DNA of 64,000 bases, taken from Halanaeroarchaeum sulfurireducens (GTDB taxonomy: Archaea > Halobacteriota > Halobacteria > Halobacteriales > Halobacteriaceae). Within the stretch, counting starts at the first letter, position 1; each line of letters opens with the position of its first letter. Under the pieces are notes generated by a model. The model was not told the DNA's origin and did not search any database. It saw only the letters and a list, made by a program, of their open reading frames with translations. This document shows, one piece after another, positions 47,409-54,046 of this stretch. Position numbers and translations under genes: made by a program. The stretch lies in assembly GCF_001011115.1 (NCBI RefSeq), contig NZ_CP008874.1, forward strand, positions 1,440,440-1,504,439, read 5' to 3'.

Positions 47409-47812
47409 AGGCGGTTCTCGATACGAACGTCCTCATCTCGAGTGTCATCGCGACCGGCGTCCCCCACGACGTCGTCGTCAAGGGTTTCAGCGGTGAATAT
47501 GGAATTATCGTCTCCGTCGCGACACTGACTGAATTTCGCGAGACGCTACTCAAATATCCCGACCGTTTCGGTATGGAGGAAGACGAAGTCCAGGAAGAGG
47601 TCGAAACGATTCGCTATTTCGCGGAATTCGTCGAGCCGGAAGATGACATCTCCGCTGTTGAAGCTGATCCGGACGATGACAAGTTTCTCGAAGCCGCTGT
47701 TGCCGGCAACGTAGATTATGTCGTATCCGGTGATCGGCACCTCCTCGATTTGGACTCGTTTCGGGACATCGAGGTCGTCACGCCGCGTACGTTTTACGAG
47801 ATGCTCGATTGA
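47405..47812 (+). CDS. PIN-domain toxin (VapC-like)
   Basis: A 135-aa PIN ribonuclease. Acidic active-site residues are seen in MKAVLDTNVLISSVI (Asp6), TLTEFRETL (Glu), and ADPDDDKFLEAAVAGNVDYVVSGDRHLL (two Asp). Translationally coupled to the AbrB-type antitoxin. VapC-type toxins cut tRNA or rRNA; the target here is unknown. The pair sits between two copies of a short gene tail. Confidence 0.9.
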   Translation: MKAVLDTNVLISSVIATGVPHDVVVKGFSGEYGIIVSVATLTEFRETLLKYPDRFGMEEDEVQEEVETIRYFAEFVEPEDDISAVEADPDDDKFLEAAVAGNVDYVVSGDRHLLDLDSFRDIEVVTPRTFYEMLD

Positions 47813-47925
47813 TTCGACCGTTTTCCCCACTCATGGTCCTTGATCGGCATGTTCACCGTCTTCTCAGTTTCTACGGTCCCGCCATCCTCCGATTCGGTGG
47901 GATCGAAGAAGAGGAGGTCATGCTC

Positions 47926-48000
47926 GTCTTGAGTTTCGAGGAGCGGTTTGACGTGAATCTCGGGCTGCTCAAGGACGTTGCGAAGTTATGGATGGGGTAG
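47926..48000 (+). pseudogene. 24-codon duplicated gene tail, right copy
   Basis: Reads VLSFEERFDVNLGLLKDVAK and four more residues, then stops. Upstream in frame it is longer than the left copy (RFGGIEEEEVM), running back toward the PIN stop, which suggests a decayed gene cut by an insertion. No family is recognised. Confidence 0.55.
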
Positions 48001-48138
48001 ATCCGCTCCAGACGGAGTCACGCCGGTCAACTTCTTCTCATGCCATTGAATCGAGACACATAGGGTGTGATACGGCGTCTAGGGAAATACTGGGGTATCA
48101 CCGCAAAGAAGTTACTCCCCACGCTCGAACGACAGAGT

Positions 48139-48432
48139 ATGGGAGACGCCGAAGCGATTCGAACCGAACTCGCCGCACTCAAATCGGAACTCGAGGGGGA
48201 GTACCCGATTCGGGATCTCGGCGTCTTCGGATCGTATGCCCGGGACGAACAGGGGCCCGAGAGTGATCTCGATGTCCTCGTCACGTTCGACCGGCCGGTC
48301 TCGCTCTTCGAACTCGTCCGACTGGAGAACGAAATTTCAGACCGACTCGACCGTGATGTCGACCTCGTCACTCGCGAGTCGCTCAAACCCCGAATCAGGT
48401 CGGCCGTCGACGAGGACGTCGTCTACGTATGA
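48139..48432 (+). CDS. MNT-domain nucleotidyltransferase (MntA-like antitoxin), unpaired
   Basis: A 97-aa minimal nucleotidyltransferase. The signature GVFGSYARDEQGPESDLDVLV gives the GSx10DxD motif, and the third acidic residue is in DVDLVTRESLKP. MntA proteins AMPylate and silence HEPN toxins (HepT) encoded beside them. No intact HEPN gene adjoins it, but HepT-like relics lie on the opposite strand at 49.0 and 50.1 kb. The ATG at 48139 (MGDAEAIRTEL) is chosen over 48067. Confidence 0.88.
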   Translation: MGDAEAIRTELAALKSELEGEYPIRDLGVFGSYARDEQGPESDLDVLVTFDRPVSLFELVRLENEISDRLDRDVDLVTRESLKPRIRSAVDEDVVYV

Positions 48433-48493
48433 GTGCAGCACGGAATTTCTGCACTCAATATTTTTACGTCTACACCGGGTATCACTATCCACG

Positions 48494-48739
48494 ATGAGTA
48501 CCGGTATCGAACCGACCATCACGCTCACCGAAGAGGAGGACTGGTGGGTCGCGCGTGACACCGAGACGGGCGTCGCCAGCCAGGGCCGGACGAAGACGGC
48601 TGCGCTGGACAATCTCGACGAAGCACTCGCAGGGTATCGGGGCGAGGGCCGCACACCGAGCGACGAGGAACTTCGGGAGGCCGGAATCGACCCCGAGCGG
48701 AACGTCTCGGACGCGTCGCTCCCTGAGGAACTCGAATAA
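48494..48739 (+). CDS. HicB-like antitoxin
   Basis: An 81-aa protein with the partial RNase H-like HicB fold: ITLTEEEDWWVARDTETGVASQG, TKTAALDNLDEAL and an acidic C-terminal arm. It precedes a HicA-like toxin by 14 bp on the same strand. An AT-rich AATATTTTTACG about 30 nt upstream is a fair promoter. No separate DNA-binding domain is seen, so autoregulation may be weak or rely on the tail. Confidence 0.85.
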   Translation: MSTGIEPTITLTEEEDWWVARDTETGVASQGRTKTAALDNLDEALAGYRGEGRTPSDEELREAGIDPERNVSDASLPEELE

Positions 48740-48753
48740 CTGGCGAGGATCGA

Positions 48754-49008
48754 ATGGGGCGCAGACGATACTCCGGTGAAGACGTTCGCAAAGTCCTGGT
48801 CAACCACGGACCATTCTACGTGGATCGGATCAGAGGTGACCATTACATTCTTCGATGGGAGCCGCCCGCAGACCACGATTCCTCGTCGAGAACGGTGCCA
48901 GTACCAGATCACGACGATCTCTCGACTGGAACGCTCCGGGCTATTGGCGAGCAGGCTGGGATGAAAGATTTTCAGGCGTTCCTGGATTGGCTCGACCGAA
49001 ACAGCTAA
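48754..49008 (+). CDS. HicA-like mRNA interferase toxin
   Basis: An 84-aa double-stranded-RNA-binding-like toxin. Seen: RYSGEDVRKVLVNHGPFYVD, then the catalytic-His stretch IRGDHYILRWEPP, VPVPDHDDLSTGTLRAIGEQAGM. This is the usual HicA layout; the order HicB then HicA is one of the two known arrangements. It should cleave mRNA when free of HicB. Confidence 0.87.
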   Translation: MGRRRYSGEDVRKVLVNHGPFYVDRIRGDHYILRWEPPADHDSSSRTVPVPDHDDLSTGTLRAIGEQAGMKDFQAFLDWLDRNS

Positions 49009-49030
49009 CCTGAATTTGGTGGGTTCCCGT

Positions 49031-49171
49031 TCAGATCGTCTTCGCGACGTTGACCGTCGCCGCAGTCAGCGTCTCGAAGTGTCGTTCGACCGCAGCTCTC
49101 GTCTGTCGATGGTCCGGGGACTGGTACTCCTCCAGCGTCAACGACTGAAACGAGCGAAGCTCACGGACGCT
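49031..49171 (-). pseudogene. HepT-like (HEPN, DUF86) relic, copy a
   Basis: Minus-strand frame VRELRSFQSLTLEEYQ then RQTRAAVERHFETLTAATVN and a stop. The pattern of an LxxEEY helix followed by AVERxFE fits the N-terminal third of HepT toxins. No start codon or active-site RxxxxH is left. The 49071-49150 part is about 78 percent identical to 50114-50193. Confidence 0.5.
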
Positions 49172-49225
49172 CCTCGGTATTCGATGCCGGAAATCCCAAC
49201 ATATGAGATGCTGCCGAACGCCGAC

Positions 49226-49654
49226 TCACGCGTCTTCAGGCTTGAACCGTTCGACCACACCGTCGAAGTCGTCGAAACTCAGTATCGAATCGATATCGTG
49301 AAAGCGCACCAGTACCACGCTCATCGCATCGGTGAAACTGAGTTCGTGGTCTGCGTACGCTTCGTACACCGAGACGGCGTCCGCAAACAGCGACGGAGAC
49401 GAGTGCAGCAACTCGATCGCATTCGGATACCCGTCTCCACGAATTCGGCGACCGACCGCGACCCCGTCAGCAACCCGACCGGTTCGTCGCTGCGTGAGCG
49501 TCACCACTTCGTCGTAGACGTAATCGCTCGTGTAGACCCGCCCATATTCTTGCGAGCGAAAAATTGCCTCGAGGGCGGAGACGGCACTCTCGTGCCGACT
49601 CGCATCGGTGTCATGGTGGGCATACAGGACGCCCGTGTCGACGAAGACGCTCAT
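49226..49654 (-). CDS. PIN-domain toxin (VapC-like)
   Basis: A 142-aa PIN ribonuclease. Active-site acids are seen in MSVFVDTGVLYAHHDTD (Asp6), DYVYDEVVTLTQRR (Glu), and LSFTDAMSVVLVRFHDIDSILSFDDFD (two Asp). Its ATG overlaps the stop of the upstream RHH antitoxin by 4 bp. The pair lies between two HepT-like relics on the same strand. Confidence 0.9.
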   Translation of the reverse strand: MSVFVDTGVLYAHHDTDASRHESAVSALEAIFRSQEYGRVYTSDYVYDEVVTLTQRRTGRVADGVAVGRRIRGDGYPNAIELLHSSPSLFADAVSVYEAYADHELSFTDAMSVVLVRFHDIDSILSFDDFDGVVERFKPEDA

Positions 49655-49926
49655 CCGTAGAGGATCTCGTCGATGTCCGCTTCGTCCGTTTCGATACCGG
49701 AGGCGATCATTCCCGCATTGAACCGTTCGATCTCGTCGTCATCGAGTGCCGTCTTCGCGTCCCGGAACGAATCGATGAACTCCGAACGCGACTCGAAGGC
49801 CGTATCGACGAGCCGGGCCAGTATCTCCTGTTGGGTGACCTTCGTTCCTGTTTTCAACTTGATCGCTGCCTGTAACTCCTCGAGCCGAGATTTCGTCTCC
49901 TCGTCCATTTTGACCGCTGTCGCCAT
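49651..49926 (-). CDS. Ribbon-helix-helix-type VapB-like antitoxin
   Basis: About 91 aa from the ATG at 49926 (MATAVKMDEETKSRLEEL); an ATG five codons upstream at 49941 is the alternative. The start is a short beta strand then two helices, as in RHH repressors (AVKMDEETKSRLEELQAAI...VTQQEILARLVDTAFES). The acidic C-terminus would bind the toxin. An AT-rich TTAATCCAG/AAAAGTTAAT region upstream on the minus strand is a likely promoter. Confidence 0.85.
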   Translation of the reverse strand: MATAVKMDEETKSRLEELQAAIKLKTGTKVTQQEILARLVDTAFESRSEFIDSFRDAKTALDDDEIERFNAGMIASGIETDEADIDEILYG

Positions 49927-49974
49927 AGTCGATTGTACCATTTACAACTGGATTAACTTTTCTACTATCTGAAG

Positions 49975-50220
49975 GCAGACGTGGTGGTTCCGATGTGCGA
50001 ATGGAGGATGGGTTGTCGAGCCTCTCCCGGAATTCTCGCGGGGAACGCGAGACCCGACAGTTGGAAGAGTCTCGGATATGTGAGCGGGGAGCCACGGGGA
50101 GTGGCGGATTACCGTCTCGAGCTGTCCTTCGACTGCAGCCCGCGTCTTGGGATGGGTAGGGGACTGACACTCCTCGAGCGTCAAACGAGATGGGGGCACG
50201 TTCCGCGCAAGCATCGAACG
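49975..50220 (-). pseudogene. HepT-like (HEPN, DUF86) relic, copy b
   Basis: Minus-strand stretch SRLTLEECQSPTHPKTRAAV then EGQLETVIRHS, in line with copy a at 49031-49171, continuing into a region where the frame wanders. It looks like a longer but broken version of the same gene. It fills part of the 533-bp gap 49927-50474; from 50221 to 50414 nothing is recognised. Confidence 0.45.
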
Positions 50221-50414
50221 ACGCGTTGTGGGCCGATCGCGACAGACCGCGAGAGACGGTGTCGCTCGGTGGACCGGCATCGGCGATACCAAACACAGCG
50301 ACGAAACTGGGACGCGATGAAAGCCGAAAAAGCTCTTCCCACCGGCTGAAACGCCTGTCCCTTCGTCGGCTACCTTCATTCCGCTTCCGCAACCGCCCGC
50401 CTTTCCCACACCAC

Positions 50415-50430
50415 TAATTATATATAATTA
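50415..50430. promoter_or_regulatory. 16-bp AT palindrome upstream of RHH gene
   Basis: TAATTATATATAATTA is a perfect palindrome 44 nt before the ATG at 50475. It contains the only plausible TATA box for the RHH gene, so it may be promoter and operator at once. It could serve the following DUF2061 gene as well. Confidence 0.5.
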
Positions 50431-50474
50431 CATCACATTACCCCACATGCAACGAGACACCCAACAGGCAGGCA

Positions 50475-50675
50475 ATGTCCGAGTACACAACCATATCGTT
50501 CAAGAAGGAGTTCGTCCGCGACGTCGAGGCGTACATCGAGGGGGAAAACTTCGGTTCCGTCAAGGAGTTCGTCAAACACCTCGTCCTCCGCGAGATGGAG
50601 TCCGACGACGAGATCACCGAAGAGGAGGCCCGACGCATCGGGCAGCGACTCAAGGATCTGGGGTACGTCGACTAA
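50475..50675 (+). CDS. Small ribbon-helix-helix protein
   Basis: A 66-aa protein: strand TTISFKKEFVRDVEAYI, helices ENFGSVKEFVKHLVLREM and an acidic tail EEARRIGQRLKDLGYVD. The form matches stand-alone RHH regulators. It is followed without any gap by a DUF2061 gene (its TAA is followed directly by ATG), so both are one operon. Whether it is an antitoxin without a partner or a repressor of this operon is open; the palindrome upstream favours the latter. Confidence 0.78.
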   Translation: MSEYTTISFKKEFVRDVEAYIEGENFGSVKEFVKHLVLREMESDDEITEEEARRIGQRLKDLGYVD

Positions 50676-50891
50676 ATGCAATCCCACCGTCGCTCCATCG
50701 CGAAAGCCGCGAGTTACCGGGTCTTCGCCACGGGCACGGTGTTCGCCATCGCCCTCATGTTCACCGGCAGCCTCGCCCCCGCGGCGAAGATCGGCCTGAC
50801 GGCCGCCGTCGCGAAGACGACGTTATACTACCTCTGGGAACGCGTCTGGAACCGCATCGCCTGGGGCCGCGCCGCCACAGAGTCGAACTGA
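50676..50891 (+). CDS. DUF2061 small membrane protein
   Basis: A 71-aa protein with the family opening SIAKAASYRVFATGTVFAIA and two hydrophobic segments (about residues 14-32 and 36-54), then LYYLWERVWNRIAWG. Function unknown. It is immediately downstream of the RHH gene and 51 bp before the PAPS-reductase-like gene, so a link with sulfur assimilation is possible. Confidence 0.85.
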   Translation: MQSHRRSIAKAASYRVFATGTVFAIALMFTGSLAPAAKIGLTAAVAKTTLYYLWERVWNRIAWGRAATESN

Positions 50892-50942
50892 CCGATTACT
50901 ATCGAAGAAACGACCGCTAACCAAGACACCATTCCACCAACA

Positions 50943-51926
50943 ATGACCGCAACTGACGCGTCCACGTTCCCCGATTACGTCGACGTGGACTACGACGACG
51001 GCACCGACCAATCGCCCGACGACTACCCCTCGCTCGAAGCGATGATCGAGAAGGCCCTCGAGGTCACACAGATCGGCCTCGAGCAGTACGACAACCCCGC
51101 AATCATGTGGACCGGCGGCAAGGACTCCACGCTCACCCTCTACTTCGTCAAGGAGGTCGCCGAAGAGTTCGGCTACGAGCTCCCACCCGCAGTCTTCATC
51201 GACCACTTCCAGCACTTCGACGAACTCGAAGGCTTCGTCGAACACTGGGCGGACGAGTGGGACCTGGACGTCATCTGGGCCCGCAACACGGACGTCGGCG
51301 ACTACGTCGACGAGAACGGCCTCGAGCCGGGCGACGACATCCCCATCGAATCCCTCTCCGAACACAACCAACAACACGTCCGGAACATCCTCGAGTACGA
51401 GGAGGACACCTTCCCCTTCCTGCTCGACACCTACGTCGGCAATCACCTGCTCAAGACGGTAGCGCTCAACGACGCCCTCGAGGAGTACGACATCGACGGG
51501 GTCATCTCCGGCGTCCGCTGGGACGAGCAGGAAGCCCGGGCCGACGAGACGTTCTTCAGCCCGCGTCACGATCCGGATATCTACCCCCCGCACGACCGCA
51601 TCCAGCCGATCCTGCAGTTCGCCGAACGCGACGTCTGGGACACCTTCTGGAACTACGTCGTCCCCGAAACGGTCCCCGAGTTCCCCGACGACGGCTACGT
51701 CCCGCAGAGCAACGACGACCTCCCGAACGGCCTCACTCACGAGGACGTTCCGATCTCGCCGAAGTACTTCGAGGGATTCCGCTCGCTCGGCAGCGAAGTG
51801 AGTACGGAAAAAGCGGACGAAGAACCGGCGTGGCTCCAGGATCTCGAAGACACGACAGAGCGCGCTGGCCGCGCCCAGGACAAAGAGGACCTGATGGAAC
51901 GCCTGCGCGATCTCGGCTACATGTGA
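50943..51926 (+). CDS. PAPS reductase / sulfate adenylyltransferase small subunit-like protein
   Basis: A 327-aa adenosine nucleotide alpha-hydrolase. Seen: the PP-loop AIMWTGGKDSTLTLYFVKE (residues about 53-71), HFQHFDELEGFVEHWADEW, and ISGVRWDEQEARADETFFSPRHD, similar to the CysD/CysH active region. The C-terminus is acidic with a helix TERAGRAQDKEDLMERLRDL. It could activate or reduce sulfate, or act in a thiolation pathway. No cysN is in the window, so the reaction is uncertain. The upstream DUF2061 gene is probably in the same operon. Confidence 0.8.
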   Translation: MTATDASTFPDYVDVDYDDGTDQSPDDYPSLEAMIEKALEVTQIGLEQYDNPAIMWTGGKDSTLTLYFVKEVAEEFGYELPPAVFIDHFQHFDELEGFVEHWADEWDLDVIWARNTDVGDYVDENGLEPGDDIPIESLSEHNQQHVRNILEYEEDTFPFLLDTYVGNHLLKTVALNDALEEYDIDGVISGVRWDEQEARADETFFSPRHDPDIYPPHDRIQPILQFAERDVWDTFWNYVVPETVPEFPDDGYVPQSNDDLPNGLTHEDVPISPKYFEGFRSLGSEVSTEKADEEPAWLQDLEDTTERAGRAQDKEDLMERLRDLGYM

Positions 51927-52182
51927 TCGGTCGGGCCGGGGGATACGTTTCGCGATGGTGAATCGAGACCGTTGCCGGTGAATCGCGGGACCGGCACGTC
52001 GATCGCGATGACGTGTACTGTCGCGTCGACAACTGCGAAATGTTCGACAACGGGACGGGACGGCTGTCACTGCTCTCGTAATTCCGGATGCAGTCTCCGA
52101 CAGCATCCATTTCCGAGTATGGCGGTACGTTGTGCCGGCTCCACACCGAAAATTTAGGGGCACTCCTCACACTATCTTCCGT

Positions 52183-52995
52183 ATGGCCGCCCTGAAAGCC
52201 CTCCCTCCAGCCGTCCGTGCACTGCTCAGTAATCCGATACTCGTGGTAGTGGTCGGCCTGTTCGGCCTGGTCCAGCTCCCACAACTCGCGTTCCAGCCGA
52301 CCCAGCCCATCCTGGCCGCGGTCGTCTCGCTCGTGCTGACTGCTGTCATGATTTTCGTGGTCCCCTTCTTCCAGGGCGGGCTCCTCGGGATGGCCGACGA
52401 AGCCCTCGCCGGGAGCACCGATCTTGGAACGCTCGTCGCAGCGGGAAAAGCGAACTACGTCACCCTCCTCCTGGCGTACCTGGCCGTCTTCGCGGTCAAC
52501 GTCGTCTTCGGCGTCGTCGTGATGTTCGCCGTGATCGTCGGCGGGATCGGCCTGTTCGGAGGGAATGGACAGCCCGGCATCGCCGCGCTCGGGGTCGTGG
52601 GCGTGGTCGGCGGGCTCATCGTCCTCGCGTACCTCCTGATTGGTTTCTTCATTCAGTTCTACGCTCACGCCATCGTGCTGAGCGATGGCGGCCTCGTTGG
52701 TGGCTTCACGCGGAGCATGGGGCTCGTTCGGAGTCATTTCCTGAGCGTGGTGGGCTACTCGCTCGTCATCATGGCCGGCAGTCTCGTCTTTGGCGGGGTC
52801 GCCGGCGTCGGGTCGATCATCCTGTCGCCACAGCCGACCGGTCTCCCCGTTCCCGATCTGTCCGCGGCCGTACTGACCGGTGCCGCGATCGTCTACGTTC
52901 TCGCGATCGCTGTCCTCGGTGCCTTCTACGGGACGTACTCGGTCGCGTTCTACCGGGCCATCGATTCAAATTCCGTGGACCGGGCAATCGAGTGA
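52183..52995 (+). CDS. Haloarchaeal multi-pass membrane protein (DUF7847-like)
   Basis: A 270-aa protein with six predicted membrane segments and a Gly/Ala/Val-rich composition. An amphipathic start MAALKALPPAVRALLSNP precedes the first segment. A loop GGLVGGFTRSMGLVRSHFLSVVGYS resembles proteins of the glycerophosphodiester-phosphodiesterase-associated membrane type. Function unknown. The ATG at 52183 fits a TATA-like AAAATTTA about 27-34 nt upstream; the frame extends to 52132 but without homology. The 256 bp before it hold nothing recognised. Confidence 0.7.
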   Translation: MAALKALPPAVRALLSNPILVVVVGLFGLVQLPQLAFQPTQPILAAVVSLVLTAVMIFVVPFFQGGLLGMADEALAGSTDLGTLVAAGKANYVTLLLAYLAVFAVNVVFGVVVMFAVIVGGIGLFGGNGQPGIAALGVVGVVGGLIVLAYLLIGFFIQFYAHAIVLSDGGLVGGFTRSMGLVRSHFLSVVGYSLVIMAGSLVFGGVAGVGSIILSPQPTGLPVPDLSAAVLTGAAIVYVLAIAVLGAFYGTYSVAFYRAIDSNSVDRAIE

Positions 52996-53092
52996 AATTC
53001 ATGGGTTCGGGACTCACGGAGCCGGGCCGACGATGACCTGATCCGTGCGACCGAAGGCAAATCTTTTCCACTCATCCGACCACACTTCCGGT

Positions 53093-54013
53093 ATGCCGGA
53101 TTACGAGGACGTCTGTGTACTCATTCCGACCCTCGACGAGGCGGCGACCATTGGCGACGTGGTCGACGGCCTCGAAGCTGAGGGCCTGGAGAACGTCCTC
53201 GTCGTCGACGGGCACTCCACGGATGGAACCCAGGACGTCGCCGCCGACCACGGCGCGCGCGTCATCGAACAGAGCGGGGAGGGAAAGGGCCAGGCCGTTC
53301 GCGAAGCCCTGGAGTACGTCGACGCCCCGTTCGTTCTCATGCTAGACGGGGACGGTACCTATCGGCCCGACGAGGCCCACCGATTGCTGGAACCACTTCT
53401 CGATGGCCAGGCCGAACACGTCATCGGCGACCGCTTCGCGAACATGGAGCCCGGAGCGATGACTCGGTTCAACAAAATCGGAAACCGTCTCTTCAACGGG
53501 ATATTTCGCCGAATCCACGGCGAGGACTTCGCGGACATCCTCTCGGGCTATCGGGCGTTCACACTCGAGTCTGTGGAGAAACTCTACCTCGGCGCCGAGG
53601 GCTTCGGCATCGAGACCGAGATGGCCGTCGAATGTGCCAAACACGACGTCCCCACGGCGGTCGTCCCCATCACCTACGGGGCGCGCCCCGAAGGGTCCGA
53701 TACGAACCTCCGTCCGATCGCGGACGGCGGGCGCATCCTGTACACCCTCTACTCGCTCGCGAAGACCTCGAATCCGCTGTTCTACTACGGGAGCGTCGGC
53801 GCGGTGTCGCTGTTCGTCGGGCTCCTGCTCGGGGCGTACGTCGGCTACGAGTGGTTCGTCTCGGGGGTCTCCCACGAAGTCATCGCAGTACTCGCGACGC
53901 TGGCCCTCCTCTTCGGAGGGATGCTCGTACTGTTCGGGTTCCTCTCGGACCTCATGGTGACGCTGCATCGGGAGCAACTCCGGCGCATCGATCGTCTGGA
54001 CGAAAAGCGGTGA
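53093..54013 (+). CDS. aglJ: Dolichyl-phosphate glycosyltransferase AglJ
   Basis: Adds the first hexose of the N-glycan to dolichol phosphate in Haloferax; 306 aa. Seen: a DPM1-like GT2 domain with VCVLIPTLDEAATIGDVVDG, VVDGHSTDGTQDVA, the metal site LMLDGDGTYRPDEA and DILSGYRAFTLESVEKLY, then two membrane segments (SVGAVSLFVGLLLGAYVGYEW and VIAVLATLALLFGGMLVLFGF). The ATG at 53093 (MPDYEDVCVLIPT) is chosen; a TTTTCC-flanked AAATCTTTT box lies about 28 nt upstream. It works with AglB although 15 kb apart. Confidence 0.9.
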   Translation: MPDYEDVCVLIPTLDEAATIGDVVDGLEAEGLENVLVVDGHSTDGTQDVAADHGARVIEQSGEGKGQAVREALEYVDAPFVLMLDGDGTYRPDEAHRLLEPLLDGQAEHVIGDRFANMEPGAMTRFNKIGNRLFNGIFRRIHGEDFADILSGYRAFTLESVEKLYLGAEGFGIETEMAVECAKHDVPTAVVPITYGARPEGSDTNLRPIADGGRILYTLYSLAKTSNPLFYYGSVGAVSLFVGLLLGAYVGYEWFVSGVSHEVIAVLATLALLFGGMLVLFGFLSDLMVTLHREQLRRIDRLDEKR

Positions 54014-54046
54014 ATCGGTCGGCGGATCGGGACGTTTTTTGCCCCC

